Assembly (NCBI RefSeq): GCF_958450345.1
Contig: NC_088780.1
Span: forward strand, 41,718,033-41,782,032
Length of the DNA stretch: 64,000 bases
Source: Calliphora vicina
Taxonomy: Eukaryota > Arthropoda > Insecta > Diptera > Calliphoridae
Direction: 5' to 3'
Of the stretch, positions 11,724 through 22,450 are shown piece after piece. Position 1 is the stretch's first letter. Every line of letters starts with the position of its first letter. Both the position numbers and the translations under genes were made by a program. The notes beneath the pieces are model-generated. The model saw only the letters and a list, made by a program, of their open reading frames with translations, searched no databases and had not been told where the DNA came from.

Positions 11724-12299
11724 CCCGATATATTCGAAATATTTTTTTTAAAGGTAAGATATTCTTCTTTCAGTTATAAATTTGTAAATGTTAAACAATT
11801 AACAAAAAGTGTATTTGTATAGAAAAAAACTAAGGGGAGGCTCAGGGGACTGTTGCGGGTTGCAGCTAAATTTATCGGCGGGTTATATTTCATAGTTTTG
11901 TAATTTTTTGTTATATTATGTGTTATATTTTTCTTATATAAAAAAACGATAGGAATAGCAGATAAAGATCGCATACGGATTAAATTATCCGCCTTGAATA
12001 ATGATCAGTTGGAACTCCACAAGATGATCCACAGCCAGGAAGTTCAAAAGTTGGCGAAAAAGCAAAACATCCAGTTAATGACGTCAGTTATGACAATATC
12101 GACCACTTTCTAATCTTGTTAGGTAAAAAAGATGATGCAAACTCTGCAAAAAGTCGCGAACACAGTGTGTTTGCTCAAAATGCGATCTTCATTTAAGCTG
12201 CTCAAATGCCAAAAATAGTTTTTATGAGTATCATCGTAGAAAGTAAAACATATTTTCTTACTTTTTGTATCTTTTCCCGGGATTTCCCGAAATACAAAT

Positions 12300-12580
12300 G
12301 GAGCAAAATTTTAAAAAACAAATTAGAATATTCAATCAATATGGAAAAGGAAAGCCCGAAACATTTAAAATCAAATGCTGAAAATTTTAAGCGGGAATTA
12401 GATTTATTTGAAGCAAGTAGCAATCGGAGAATACAGTTTGATTGTCCTTATAATGTTTTAATAACGATAAAGCCAACATATGTTTAAAGCGAAAGAGTTT
12501 TCTCGTCGAATGACTTATTGAATGCATTAGTAATTTTGATAAATCAATTTTTTAAAAAAATAGTTCTATGACGGACATAT
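12300..12580 (+). pseudogene. hAT transposase C-terminal remnant
   Basis: The frame ending at 12487 reads NFKRELDLFEASSNRR, then CPYNVLITIKPTYV, a stop, SERVFSS, and NDLLNALVILINQFF. This is the hAT dimerisation-domain pattern (PTS/SERxFS followed by the NAL helix). The stop replaces the residue before SERVFS, and the segment between SERVFS and NDLLNAL is shortened. The RNase-H-like catalytic core is not present. No 8-bp duplication was identified. Confidence 0.55.
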
Positions 12581-12916
12581 AACATTATTTTTATGATACA
12601 ATAGAAGTATTCACAATGTAGAGTACTTTCTATAGCAAAGTAGCAAAAGAGCAGTTTAGCAGAAAACAAAATACATTAGAACTACATTTTTACTGCTTTA
12701 CTCTTTTTAAACTATATGAGGTAATTTTGAATTTCATATTTTTGCTAATAACTGGACAAAATTAATAAATCACGTTGGGTTCACTTCTCACTTATGAATC
12801 ATATAAAAAATTAGTTCAAATATATAAACGATTATGAAAAACCAACTTTTTTTTTGCAATGTATTTTGGGAATTTTTACCCATTCTTCAAAAATTTTCTT
12901 TCGTGAAAAAGTACAA

Positions 12917-13279
12917 GTCATACTGGAAAAGTGAAAAAATTTATGGCGGTCGCAAGAATGCGCAAGATGTTTTTGATTTACCTTGAAGTAAACACTTAAA
13001 AGATTAACTCAAATATAGTTTTACACCGGAACTATCCGGAATAAACAGCTTTAACTCTACTTGAAAAAAGGAAACATTTTATTTTTTCTTTGTGTAGGTC
13101 ATACTGGAAAAGTGAAAAAAAATTTATGGCGGTCGCAAAAATGCGCAAGATGTTTTTGATTTGCCTTAAATTGAACACTTGATAGATTAACCCAAATATA
13201 GTTTTACAGCGGAACTATGCGGAATAAACAGCTTTAACTCTACTTGAAAAAAGGAAATATTTTATTTTTTCCAATTTCT
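12917..13279. repeat. 181-bp tandem duplication
   Basis: Two head-to-tail units start GTCATACTGGAAAAGTGAAA at 12917 and 13098. They share ATTTATGGCGGTCGCAA, GCGCAAGATGTTTTTGATTT, CGGAATAAACAGCTTTAACT and CTACTTGAAAAAAGGAAA. They differ at scattered positions, so the duplication is not recent. The content is not recognised. Confidence 0.85.
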
Positions 13280-13863
13280 GATCTTCTCACAAAAAATAGT
13301 TTTTTTTAATAGTTACAATAGAAATAATTAAATGAAAATTGTTGCATATTTCCTTGAAATAGAGCTTAATAATATAAAAAAATTATGACAATAAAATCAC
13401 CGTAGGCTTTTTAATCATAAACCAAAGTCACACAAAAAATACACTTCTCTTTGAAATCTTAATGTCCTGTTGACAACAACTGACTTTAAAGCTTAGTTTT
13501 TCCTAATCAGAGCTAAAAACCTAAAAAACAAAACATGAATTACAGTTCCCTATTGTATTGAGAAGCTCATTAAATGATCAGAAGAAATGTTGCCAGATAT
13601 TTATTTTTTAATTTTGTCCAGCTAGATTTGTGATTTACCACAGTGTGCAACGTTTCGTTTGTTTGTTTCAAACTTCTTCAGGGGTTTTTCCTTTTATTGT
13701 TGAATTCTATCGACAAAAACATATAAATATTTTATTATAATTCATTGAAAACTTTAGATATCACAGTTTCACTTACGAAATTCTATTGTTACATTGTCAA
13801 TTAACTTATTATTTAAAAAAAAACTAGACTTAACGACACAGAATTAATAAATAAATAAATAAT

Positions 13864-13960
13864 TATACCCTACACCACCATAGTGGGGAGGGTATTATGC
13901 GTTTGTGCAGATGTTTGTAACGCCCAAAAATATTGACCGTCCATACTTTCTTACTTGTTT
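13864..13960 (-). repeat. Family A repeat, internally deleted to both ends
   Basis: The right end (ATACCCTACACCACCATAGT) is joined almost directly to the left end (CATACTTTCTTACTTGTTTT); only about 97 bp remain of some 740. Confidence 0.7.
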
Positions 13961-14315
13961 TATTTTAAAATATGTATATTTTATATAAAAAAATATAACA
14001 GAAAAATCAAAAGAAAGAATCTAAAAAGTGCATTAAAAATCCCATTAACATATTAATCGACATCGAATTATAAAGATACGTTCACAATTTATAAAATATT
14101 CTGACACTTAATTGCTTTTTTACTCTACTATATCATGAATACCGCTAATATTTAATTTTATAATAACAAGTTATTTCCAAATATTTTAACAAACTTTTTT
14201 TTGTTTTATGTGGGTACAATTGAATTGAATTGTAATGTAATGTTTTTCTTTTTTTTTTTTAAAAAATGACACAATTGTATAAAATAATTTTCTTTTTTAA
14301 TTATTTTTCTAGTTA

Positions 14316-14400
14316 AAAAATATTCCTGGAATTCCCGGGAATCCCGGGAAATGAAATTTTTCATTCCCGTTTCCCGGGAAATTAAATTATCCGGGAAACC
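14316..14400. repeat. Cluster of TTCCCGGGAA palindromes
   Basis: Four to five CCCGGG- or CCGGGAA-centred repeats lie within 85 bp of otherwise AT-rich DNA; a further single copy is at about 12276-12288. Probably the remnant of a short tandem repeat. Confidence 0.6.
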
Positions 14401-14433
14401 CCAAACCCTAGTCATAATGAACCTAAAAAAAAA

Positions 14434-14816
14434 GAAGTAAGAGTGCGATATTCGGCTGTTCCGAATCTTATATACCCTTCACCAAATTATACTTAAAAAT
14501 TTTAAATATTTTTAGGTAAACAAAATTTAATTTTTTTCCAGTTGTTTTTTCCATTTTTTTGAATTTTTTTTTTTTTTGAAAAAAAAATTAGGGTTAAAAT
14601 TTTTTTTTCCCGATTTTGACCCATTGTAGGTCCAACTTACTATGGTCTTATATACGTCGTTGCAAATGTCTTTGAAATATCTATCATTAGATATCCATAT
14701 TGTCTTAGTAATCCAGATATAGGTCAAAAATCGAGGATGTCTTGGTTTGAAATGTAGAAATTGCAAACGGAATGACAAACTTATATATACCCTTCTCACG
14801 AAGGTGAAGGGTATAA
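14434..14816 (+). repeat. Family B dispersed repeat
   Basis: Starts AAGTAAGAGTGCGATATTCG with the palindrome TTCGGCTGTTCCGAA and TATACCCTTCACCAAATTAT. Ends GAAATTGCAAACGGAATGAC plus AAACTTATATATACCCTTCT and GAAGGTGAAGGGTATAATAA. It is non-coding, and is built like family A but with different ends. Confidence 0.6.
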
Positions 14817-14866
14817 TAAGTCGACAAAATTTTTTTAGCTTTTAAAAATTTGGGTTAGAGGGTTAA

Positions 14867-16935
14867 ATTTTATTTTTACAGTTTATTCAGAGAGTACAAT
14901 TTTTTAAATTTAGAACTAATCAAAAATACCTACTAATGCCCGTAATTTCAAGTAATAGATATCGATGGTATAAAATACCTAGCAGATAAATGTACCTAAT
15001 AGGTAAAATATCTACGTGTAAAAATTAATAATTATTTTTTCTTTGTAAGTAACTATTCATTGATAGATATCTATTTCGTGAAATCATAGCTATTAGACTT
15101 CTCGTATACGTAATAAAATGTCAGTGACATATAACTCATACGACCTGTCCAACACTAATTAAATCATCATAATAAAAGATGTTTCAATTAGTTTGTACAA
15201 AAAACCAAATGTTAATAAATTCATTATTTTTATAAATAAAATATAATAAAATTTCTTTGTAGATTTCATAAACAATAGACAATCTAAAATAATCTATAAA
15301 ATGAGTTTTTAGATAAATAAACAATACATTAGATTGATACAAATTAAACAAAAATCGATATGAATAAAAGGTGCGAAATAGCATAATAAATAAACAGAAA
15401 TAAACCACCAAAAATTAGACTAATATGAATGAAAAATACCATTATTCACTTTAAAATGTGTAAAAATAATATATCTCGTGAGCTTTAGTTTTTTTACACT
15501 TTTATTACTTAAACTTTTATTGTTTATTTTTGTTGGTATAAATATAAAATGGCATTTTTATTTTAATAACCCTGAAAATTCAAAATTATTATTTTACTCG
15601 TACTACCACAAACAAAAAGAAAATATTTGTTAATGGATGTAGGTAATATTGTAGCAGTTTCGCTGTTTGTTGCTAAACATTTTGCTAATTTTAGTGCCTT
15701 TTTGCCTCTCCCTCTCTTTCTTTTAATTTTTTGTTTATGATTTTAAAATGTTTAAACAGCTTCACGTACAAGCATTTTACGTGTAGTTTAGCATTGTTTA
15801 TTGAAACTGTGCGTGACATTTTCGCTAGAATGTGAGATTAAATGTGCTGCGATTTTCTAATTCTACAAGGATTTTTATGTTTCTTATTAAGCATTTTTTG
15901 TTTTACTTTTTGGAAACTTGTTTTTATTAGAAGATAATAGGTCATTAGAAAATGTAGACGTTTATACAAGGTTGAAATGAAAAAGATATTAAGAAATTAA
16001 TACAAGCTTTTTTTTGTTGTTATTTTCAATAAACTTAATACACGTAAAGTTCATGGTCTAGTAAATGTTTTTATTTAAAGACACAGATGTTAAAATAAAA
16101 TTCTATTGAACATTTTTTTCAACTTTTTTCGACTTAATATTTACATAAAATATCCAAAAATGTGTTAATGGTTTTAAGTAAAAGAAATATTTATGTCAAA
16201 CTTTTATATGCGGGGGTAGTACGATGTGGAATTGTGTGCTTTACCTTTCAAACTTGTAAGAACATTCAAAGTGCTTATTGATTGCATTAAATATGTAAGT
16301 ATTTTACATATTCTGCATCTTTATAAAAGACTTATATTTATACATAAAATAACAACACGACTGTTATATATAATACTATTAATTGACTAAAAATTTAATA
16401 ATTCTATTTAGTGTTGTTTAAGGTGGCATAACGACTCTGGATGTTTTTTTTGTATAATTGGATGAATTCAACAGGCTCATACATTAGTTGAATTCTGGCC
16501 TTGTTAGAAAAATCTGGCAAATATTGAACGTCGCTAAACTAAATTTATTTAGATTACTGACTTAATGCAATGCACTTACATACCAAATTCTATTTCAAAG
16601 GGTTTAAATATTGCTCAGCAGAAAACTATAGTTGTTTTCGTATATGGTTATCATAATCTGAGAACACCATATTATGACATAATGATTAATCATATATATG
16701 ATTGCTACAATCATGTTAATGGTAACATAAACATATTAGGCAATCATATAAAAACTACAACAAATTGTTAAAAAAAACTTTTAAAAATGTTGAAACGGTT
16801 ATGTTAATAGTATGCCCCAAAAAAGTTTTTTTTTACTTCATGGGTGCTCAAGCATAATTTAAAAGCTTATAGCGTAAAGTAGTTTTGAGATTTTTATCAG
16901 ATTTTTCGGAAGAGATTTAGAGGTCGTTAAATTTT
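14867..16935. other. AT-rich; GAGA-like tract and a 43-codon frame of doubtful status
   Basis: No repeat recognised. Around 15700-15825 the minus strand has an ATG frame (MSRTVSINNAKLHVKCLYV...) ending in a GA-rich tract, with the plus strand reading GCCTCTCCCTCTCTTTC (15706-15722). The tract could bind a GAGA-type factor; coding is doubtful because no splice site or family match was seen. Confidence 0.25.
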
Positions 16936-16937
16936 GG

Positions 16938-17382
16938 GTTAGTACTAATGTTTGTAACGTGCAAAAATGTTGTCCCAACACCCACATTAAATTATACCAA
17001 TATGCGCAGTATCATTTTCTGAGTCGATTAAACTACAGGTCGCAATTTCAAAGATAATTCGACAAAATTTGGAAGAAACCTATTGAATTTGGTTAAAATC
17101 AGTCCATTATTTCTCTTAGCGCCCATACGATTGCCCTATCTGAAAATAGTTAAGCTCTCAAAAATTCAGCACAAATAAGTTTTATGTAACCCGAACTCGC
17201 ACCACCAAAGTTTGGACGATCGGTCCATAATTAGTCATATTTCCCATATGATTCCCACTTCCGAAAATCTTTTTAACATTCTTAAAAATGATGGTATTCG
17301 AATAAAATAGTCATATACATTTTAAAATAGAACTTCATCTTCTATGGTCGGGATTGACCGACTATACTTTCTTACTTGTTTT
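16938..17382 (-). repeat. Family A dispersed repeat, minus orientation
   Basis: From AATGTTTGTAACGTGCAAAA through the GAGTCGATTAAACTACAGGT block to ACCGACTATACTTTCTTACT. The GGAC microsatellite and the final ACCATAGTGG end are missing. Confidence 0.6.
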
Positions 17383-17518
17383 ATTTGATTTATAAGTTAG
17401 CTGATAACAAAGCAAAACAAATTTGGCTAAAATTTACATCAATATTACAACTTCTGAAACTGATTTTCAGAACTTATTACAGGGCATAGAACTACATCGT
17501 AAGAACTCCAATAAATTA

Positions 17519-19648
17519 CACTGTCCAACAAATTGAGACTTTTTGATTGGAACAGAATAGCGACCCATAACTCTGAAAGGGCATATTGAGTATATCATTT
17601 TTATAGAATAAACTTATAGTCCAGCTGGTCTGAATTTTAATTTTTTGGTCGAACGGAGCAGTATACTAAATGCAAAAAAAAATTTGTAAGCTAATGTCTG
17701 AGAGAATTCTTATTATCAGAGTTATATTATGGAATTTTATGAGGATAATTTTTGTGGAAGATCTTAACCCTCTAAGTCAATATGACCCTTTTTATAGAAA
17801 AAAAATACTTTAAAAAATGACATTTAAGGATTAAGATATTCTACGTAAATTTTAGCCGGCAAATTTCAGTGGGGGTCACCAAAGATACCAAAGATGTAAA
17901 TAAAGGTCTTTACGCTTAATTAGAAAAATTTCACGCCATCTCGGTTCTAACATTTTTTTAAATCGCTAACTATCCATGTATGATCCGAATGAGCTGATAT
18001 TTAAAATATAAATAGTCCTAATATATATACATATGTAGATTATCAATTTTAGGTCAAAAGTATTTTTTACGTTTTTTCAAAAACACATTTTGCATGGAAT
18101 ATATAAAAAACGTTAAAATTTTTAAAAGGGAGCAATGTTTGTGGAGCTCCTCATGAATAAATACAAGCTTTTTGTATAAGTAATTGGCATTAGTGAAAAC
18201 CATTGGACTTGAAGATTAACATTTTAGTGAACGAAATAGTTTTATGAATATTTGGATGTTCCATGAACAAAAATATAAAATTTTAATTAATGCATAATTT
18301 TAACGGTTAAAGATATTACAACAAAATTTGGAAATAGTGTAGATCCAAATTTCCTTAAAGCAATGGAATTATAATTTTTGACACTTTTTATTTTCAAATA
18401 ACAAAATTCCTAATACGGGGAAAACGTGTACAAAAAACTGAGTTTTTTAGAAAACACCCTACGGCGACGTTATTTACTGTGTGATAGTAAAATAACTTTG
18501 TACGTGTTTAAATAAGATATAGGGCTACACAAGCGTGGAGCATTTTTGAGGATCGGTGCTTTGACTTTTTAGAATTTTTTGCGCAAACCAAAATTTTTTT
18601 TTTAAATTGGAAAAGCTTGTATAGGTCTGGAGGCGACTACGTCCACTTAAGTGAGCCAAGTTTTACTTTCCACGCTTTTGCATTAGGTTCTTTTTTCGGA
18701 TCATATACAAATTTTATGTAGTTCCGAAGAAATTTTTTTTCTACAAAAGAAAATAAATAGGGACTTTTTTGAGAAAAAACGTAAAAATACGGCCATTTTT
18801 ATATATACCAACTTAGGATTAGTGTATCTTTTTATAGGGATGACATAACTGTTAGTAAGTTCTTTTTATAGTATTCGAAATTTTATCGCAAATACTGGTG
18901 ATATTTTAAAAAACAATTTCGACATATCAAAAAAAACTTATAAAAGATCGAGCAAAATTAAAAAAGTTAAATAAATAAACCTAAATAACTTGAAAGTAAA
19001 ATTTTAATTAGGCTTAAGTTCATTTTTATTACAATTTATTTGTAATAATTCAAAGAATATCACTGAATACTAAAATTTTAGACAATTGGCATTCCAATTT
19101 GCCAATTGTCTAAAATTTTAGTATTCGGTGATATTCTTTGATTTATTACAAATAAATTGTAATAAAAATGAACTTAAGCCTAATTAAAAATTTACTTTCA
19201 AATTATATATATAAAAAGTTCGAATAATTACCAAAAAATCTATAAATAAAACCTAAATAACTCTTGAACAAAAATTGATAACCTATATGTGTATATATAT
19301 TTTAGATTGATCATTCACATTTTAAATATCAGCTCATTGGGATCATAAATAGATTTTTGATTAAGTGATTTTTGTAAAAAATGTGCGACCCAAGGTGGCG
19401 TGTAATTTTGCTAATTAAGCGTAAACAACTTTGGTATCTTTGCTGACCACCACTGAAATTTTCCGGCAAAATTGTTCGTAGAATATTTGAATCCTTAAAT
19501 GTTCTTTTTGAAAGGACTTTTTTTTGATTTTCTCGAACAAATGGGTCAAATTGACCCCTAAAGAGAAAAATCATCCCCATAAAATTCTACAATATAACTC
19601 TGACAATATGAATTCTCTTAGACATTAACTAAATGCTTTTGGACAGTG
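17519..19648. mobile_element. 2.13-kb TIR element with TTA duplication (PIF/Harbinger-like), palindromic
   Basis: Outer ends CACTGTCCAA / TTGGACAGTG are perfect inverses, flanked by TTA on both sides (17516-17518, 19649-19651). Long sub-terminal segments are also inverted copies: 17700-17970 against 19380-19620 (GAATTCTTATTATCAGAGTT, AATTTCAGTGGGGGTCACCA, TTACGCTTAATTAG). The centre is a hairpin (18991-19200). No transposase was seen, so it is non-autonomous. A relative lies at 53500-53902. Confidence 0.65.
18991..19200. repeat. Near-perfect 101-bp inverted repeat with 8-nt loop
   Basis: Left arm 18991-19091, loop TTCCAATT (19092-19099), right arm 19100-19200. By direct comparison only three positions differ (98/101). 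It lies at the centre of the 2.13-kb TIR element. Confidence 0.9.
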
Positions 19649-19651
19649 TTA

Positions 19652-20972
19652 TTTTTAAACAAAGCAAAACAGAGCGTTTTTGTGTTTTGGGTATCATAGT
19701 AGGTATATAACTAATTTTGGAAAATTTTTTGGCATACGACCACGTAATGGCCAATGTTGTATTATTAATGAAAATCATTTTTTTAGGTCATTTGGAATCA
19801 AAAACACCAACACCAATTTCTAAAATAAACCAAAATTTTTTTTCTCAGAAAAATTATATAAATAATTTTATATTTTTTTTTGCAAGCGTGATAGATACTT
19901 CCCTTATTTAAAAATTATATTTTGAAGTATGTCCGCAGATATTATTAAAATAAAATATATTGTTTTTCAAAATAATTTAAAAAATTGAATGAAAAACTTT
20001 ATTGCGTTTGGTGCGTGAACTTTTTTAACAACCGCAAACAAATAATACCGTGTTTTTTCATATTGTTTAATGCTCTATTCGACTATGCTATGCCAATTTG
20101 CATATTTTGCAAAAAATGTCAAAAGTTATATCCCTAGTATCATAGTATCATAAACTACAAAGCTTAAAACCGGTATAACTCAGGAACGGTAAAAGCAAAT
20201 TCAAAAATGTTTGTGACTAAATTAGTAAGAATTAATATTGGTCTTTTAAACTACATAGTTTTTAAAAGTTATAAAGCGTTATTTTCTAAATTTATGGACA
20301 AATTACGAAAAATTGTAATGTAGGGCACCTTAATGACCCAATTTATTACAAAAACTAATAGTTTTTGCATACAAAAATAAAGCTTGGACATTTTTCTTTT
20401 AAAATGTTGCCTTAAAAATAAAGAGAATCGTGGGTTTTTACAGAGTTGTGAAGAAGTCTTAAAAAAAATATCAAAAATAATTGACCCTATAAGCTTTCAA
20501 ATAATGCTTGAACCCCAAAAAAATAATGTAACTACATTGTACAACTATATTTTATCTCTATGGAATAATTTGCATTAAACATATACTTATACATGAAATT
20601 CTCAAAAACCCCAAAAGTTTAAGGCCTGTATATTTATATTAGTCTTGGTCATCAAAAATTAGAATTATGATTAAAGAATTATACAGATCAGTATAACATA
20701 TTTATGTTTATTAATACTGTTCATTTTATCGTTATATTCAAACACGAATAACTTGCTAATCATTTTTACGTCATTAAATTTTATTCGTGTTTTCAAAATC
20801 GCTGCTTTGAAAATTTATTAAAAAAACGATTAAATGCGAGCATGTGCAAGAACTTTTACCTTAATTTTACCTACATACATTAATGCTACATAATTAGAAA
20901 TATAAAAATATTTTCATATTAATATTTTATACGCGATATATTTTAGATATACTAATTCGTTGGATAAAATTA
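19652..20972. other. AT-rich, nothing supported
   Basis: Short frames such as 19717-19911 and 20384-20578 have no recognisable motif and are compositionally like the background. Confidence 0.45.
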
Positions 20973-20978
20973 ACATAC

Positions 20979-21061
20979 TTTGCTGATTTTTCGGAGCGTT
21001 TGCCACTTTTACCACGTTCGGTATTTCCATATTGCTGACGTACGATTTTCGAGCTTTTCAT
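20979..21061 (-). CDS. Alternative first coding exon (27 codons + 2 nt)
   Basis: An ATG at 21061 opens a short basic frame, MKSSKIVRQQYGNTERGK, continuing SGKRSEKSA, that ends at a good donor, CAGCAAA|GTATGT, with the G of GT at 20978. The exon leaves two overhanging bases (phase 2). The next exon found on this strand (3652-3740) begins with exactly one base before its frame, so the two join as a Lys codon and read on into LDRKSSRGMIY. No polypyrimidine/AG acceptor precedes the ATG, so this looks like a transcription-start exon. It stands out by its G+C and CpG content. The peptide is Lys/Arg/Ser-rich and unstructured. The function is unknown and the family is not recognised. Confidence 0.6.
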
Positions 21062-21220
21062 TTAAGTTTGAGAATAATTTATAATTTTTTTATTTATAAA
21101 TGCCTTTATTATAATGCCTTCGAAAATATAAAGCATTTAAAAGTGACATCAAATAAAATTTATATCAATGGCGTGTTTTTTTAATTGGTTATATTTTTTT
21201 ATTTCTTCTGAACTTTATTC

Positions 21221-21246
21221 TTTTAATTTTAATTTTAATTTTAATT
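21221..21246. repeat. (TTTAA)n microsatellite
   Basis: About five units of TTTAA between the 21.06-kb exon and its presumed promoter. Confidence 0.8.
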
Positions 21247-21399
21247 GGCTTTATATTAGAAAATATAATTATAATTTTATTTCATATTTCTTTTCAATTC
21301 CTTTAAACACTTCACACTTTTGTCACTATTCCATTTATATCGATTTTGTATATAAACATTTGCTTTTCTTGTTATTTTCTTTATAATTTTACGCGCTTT

Positions 21400-21750
21400 G
21401 GTCTGTTGTTTAAACACAAACAATAATTGACATTTAGTATTTTATACAGATAAAAAAAAATTAATTTATTATTTTCTTTGTTCATTGAAATATTTTTTGT
21501 CTTTAAGTACTTTTTAATACACTCATACTCATTTTAGACCAAACGAATGACGGACTAATATTCAACTAACCAACGAACCGACCGACGTAATCAACTTGTC
21601 TGTAAAATCTTTAATATATTTTTCTTATTCCATTTTTTGGTCTATTCTATTTGTTTAAAGCGTTGGTGGCTGCGAATTTCATTGCCAGCCAGATTTGTAC
21701 TACTACTACATTCAATACTCTAGGCATCAATGTGAGACCAACTACTAAAA
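21400..21750 (-). promoter_or_regulatory. Possible promoter/5'UTR for the 21.06-kb first exon
   Basis: This stretch, 340-690 bp upstream of the minus-strand ATG at 21061, is richer in CpG and G+C than its surroundings. It reads on the minus strand as TTACGTCGGTCGGTTCGTTG, a composition common in fly leaders and core promoters, and is free of recognisable repeats. A promoter is inferred from position and composition only. Confidence 0.25.
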
Positions 21751-22450
21751 GAAAAATTATCAAAAAAAAAAAAAACATTCTCTATTATAGTGGGAATCTA
21801 TGAAACGTTTTTTGTTATAATACATATTATTAAAACCAAATAGAATAAAACAATGTGCCATAAGGCATCAACCCAATAAATATACACTGTATACAAATTA
21901 AAAAGCCTGGCGGAGAATGTTTTTTTTTGCGATTGAAGAAAAATTCACGTTGAAAACAACAAATCATCATTTGCAAATGGACTCATCGTTGGGGAGCATA
22001 GCAAAAAAAAATAAAACAATTTCTCACAACACAAATTTTTAAACAAAAAAAAAAAAATACTCAGTTGTCGAAATTCAAAATCATTTTCATTTATTATACT
22101 AAAATGTTTGTTGATTTTTCAGAATGAAAATTTAAAAATAATTTCCAAAAAAATGTATTTCTGCATACACAGTTGGACAGGTCAGTGATTCCTAAACATA
22201 TTTTAATTAAGTTACGGATATGAATAAAATTATATCCGGTACTTGAAATAATTTACTAAAAATGCAAACATATATTTCATTATATTGTAAAATCGACGTA
22301 AAGCAACATCAAATGGATTATTGCTACAACAAAATTGATCATAATTTACTAATTGTATTATTAAATTTAAATAACTATGCATTTTATCCTAGTTATAAGT
22401 TTTTAAATTAAATTCTAAGGATATATATATATTTTTTAAATTAAATTTAA

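Larger units (their letters stand above)
11445..14862. mobile_element. TTAA-flanked pair of ends CCCTCTAACCC (3.4 kb, possibly one composite element)
   Basis: TTAA at 11441-11444 is followed by CCCTCTAACCC. At 14852-14862 the exact inverse GGGTTAGAGGG is followed by TTAA (14863-14866). These match a piggyBac-like TIR and duplication. The interior holds a hAT remnant, tandem repeats and family A and B copies, so the two ends may belong to one old, much-invaded element or to two different ones. A lone end of the same type, GGTTAGAGGG|TTAA, is at about 45693-45706. Confidence 0.4.
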
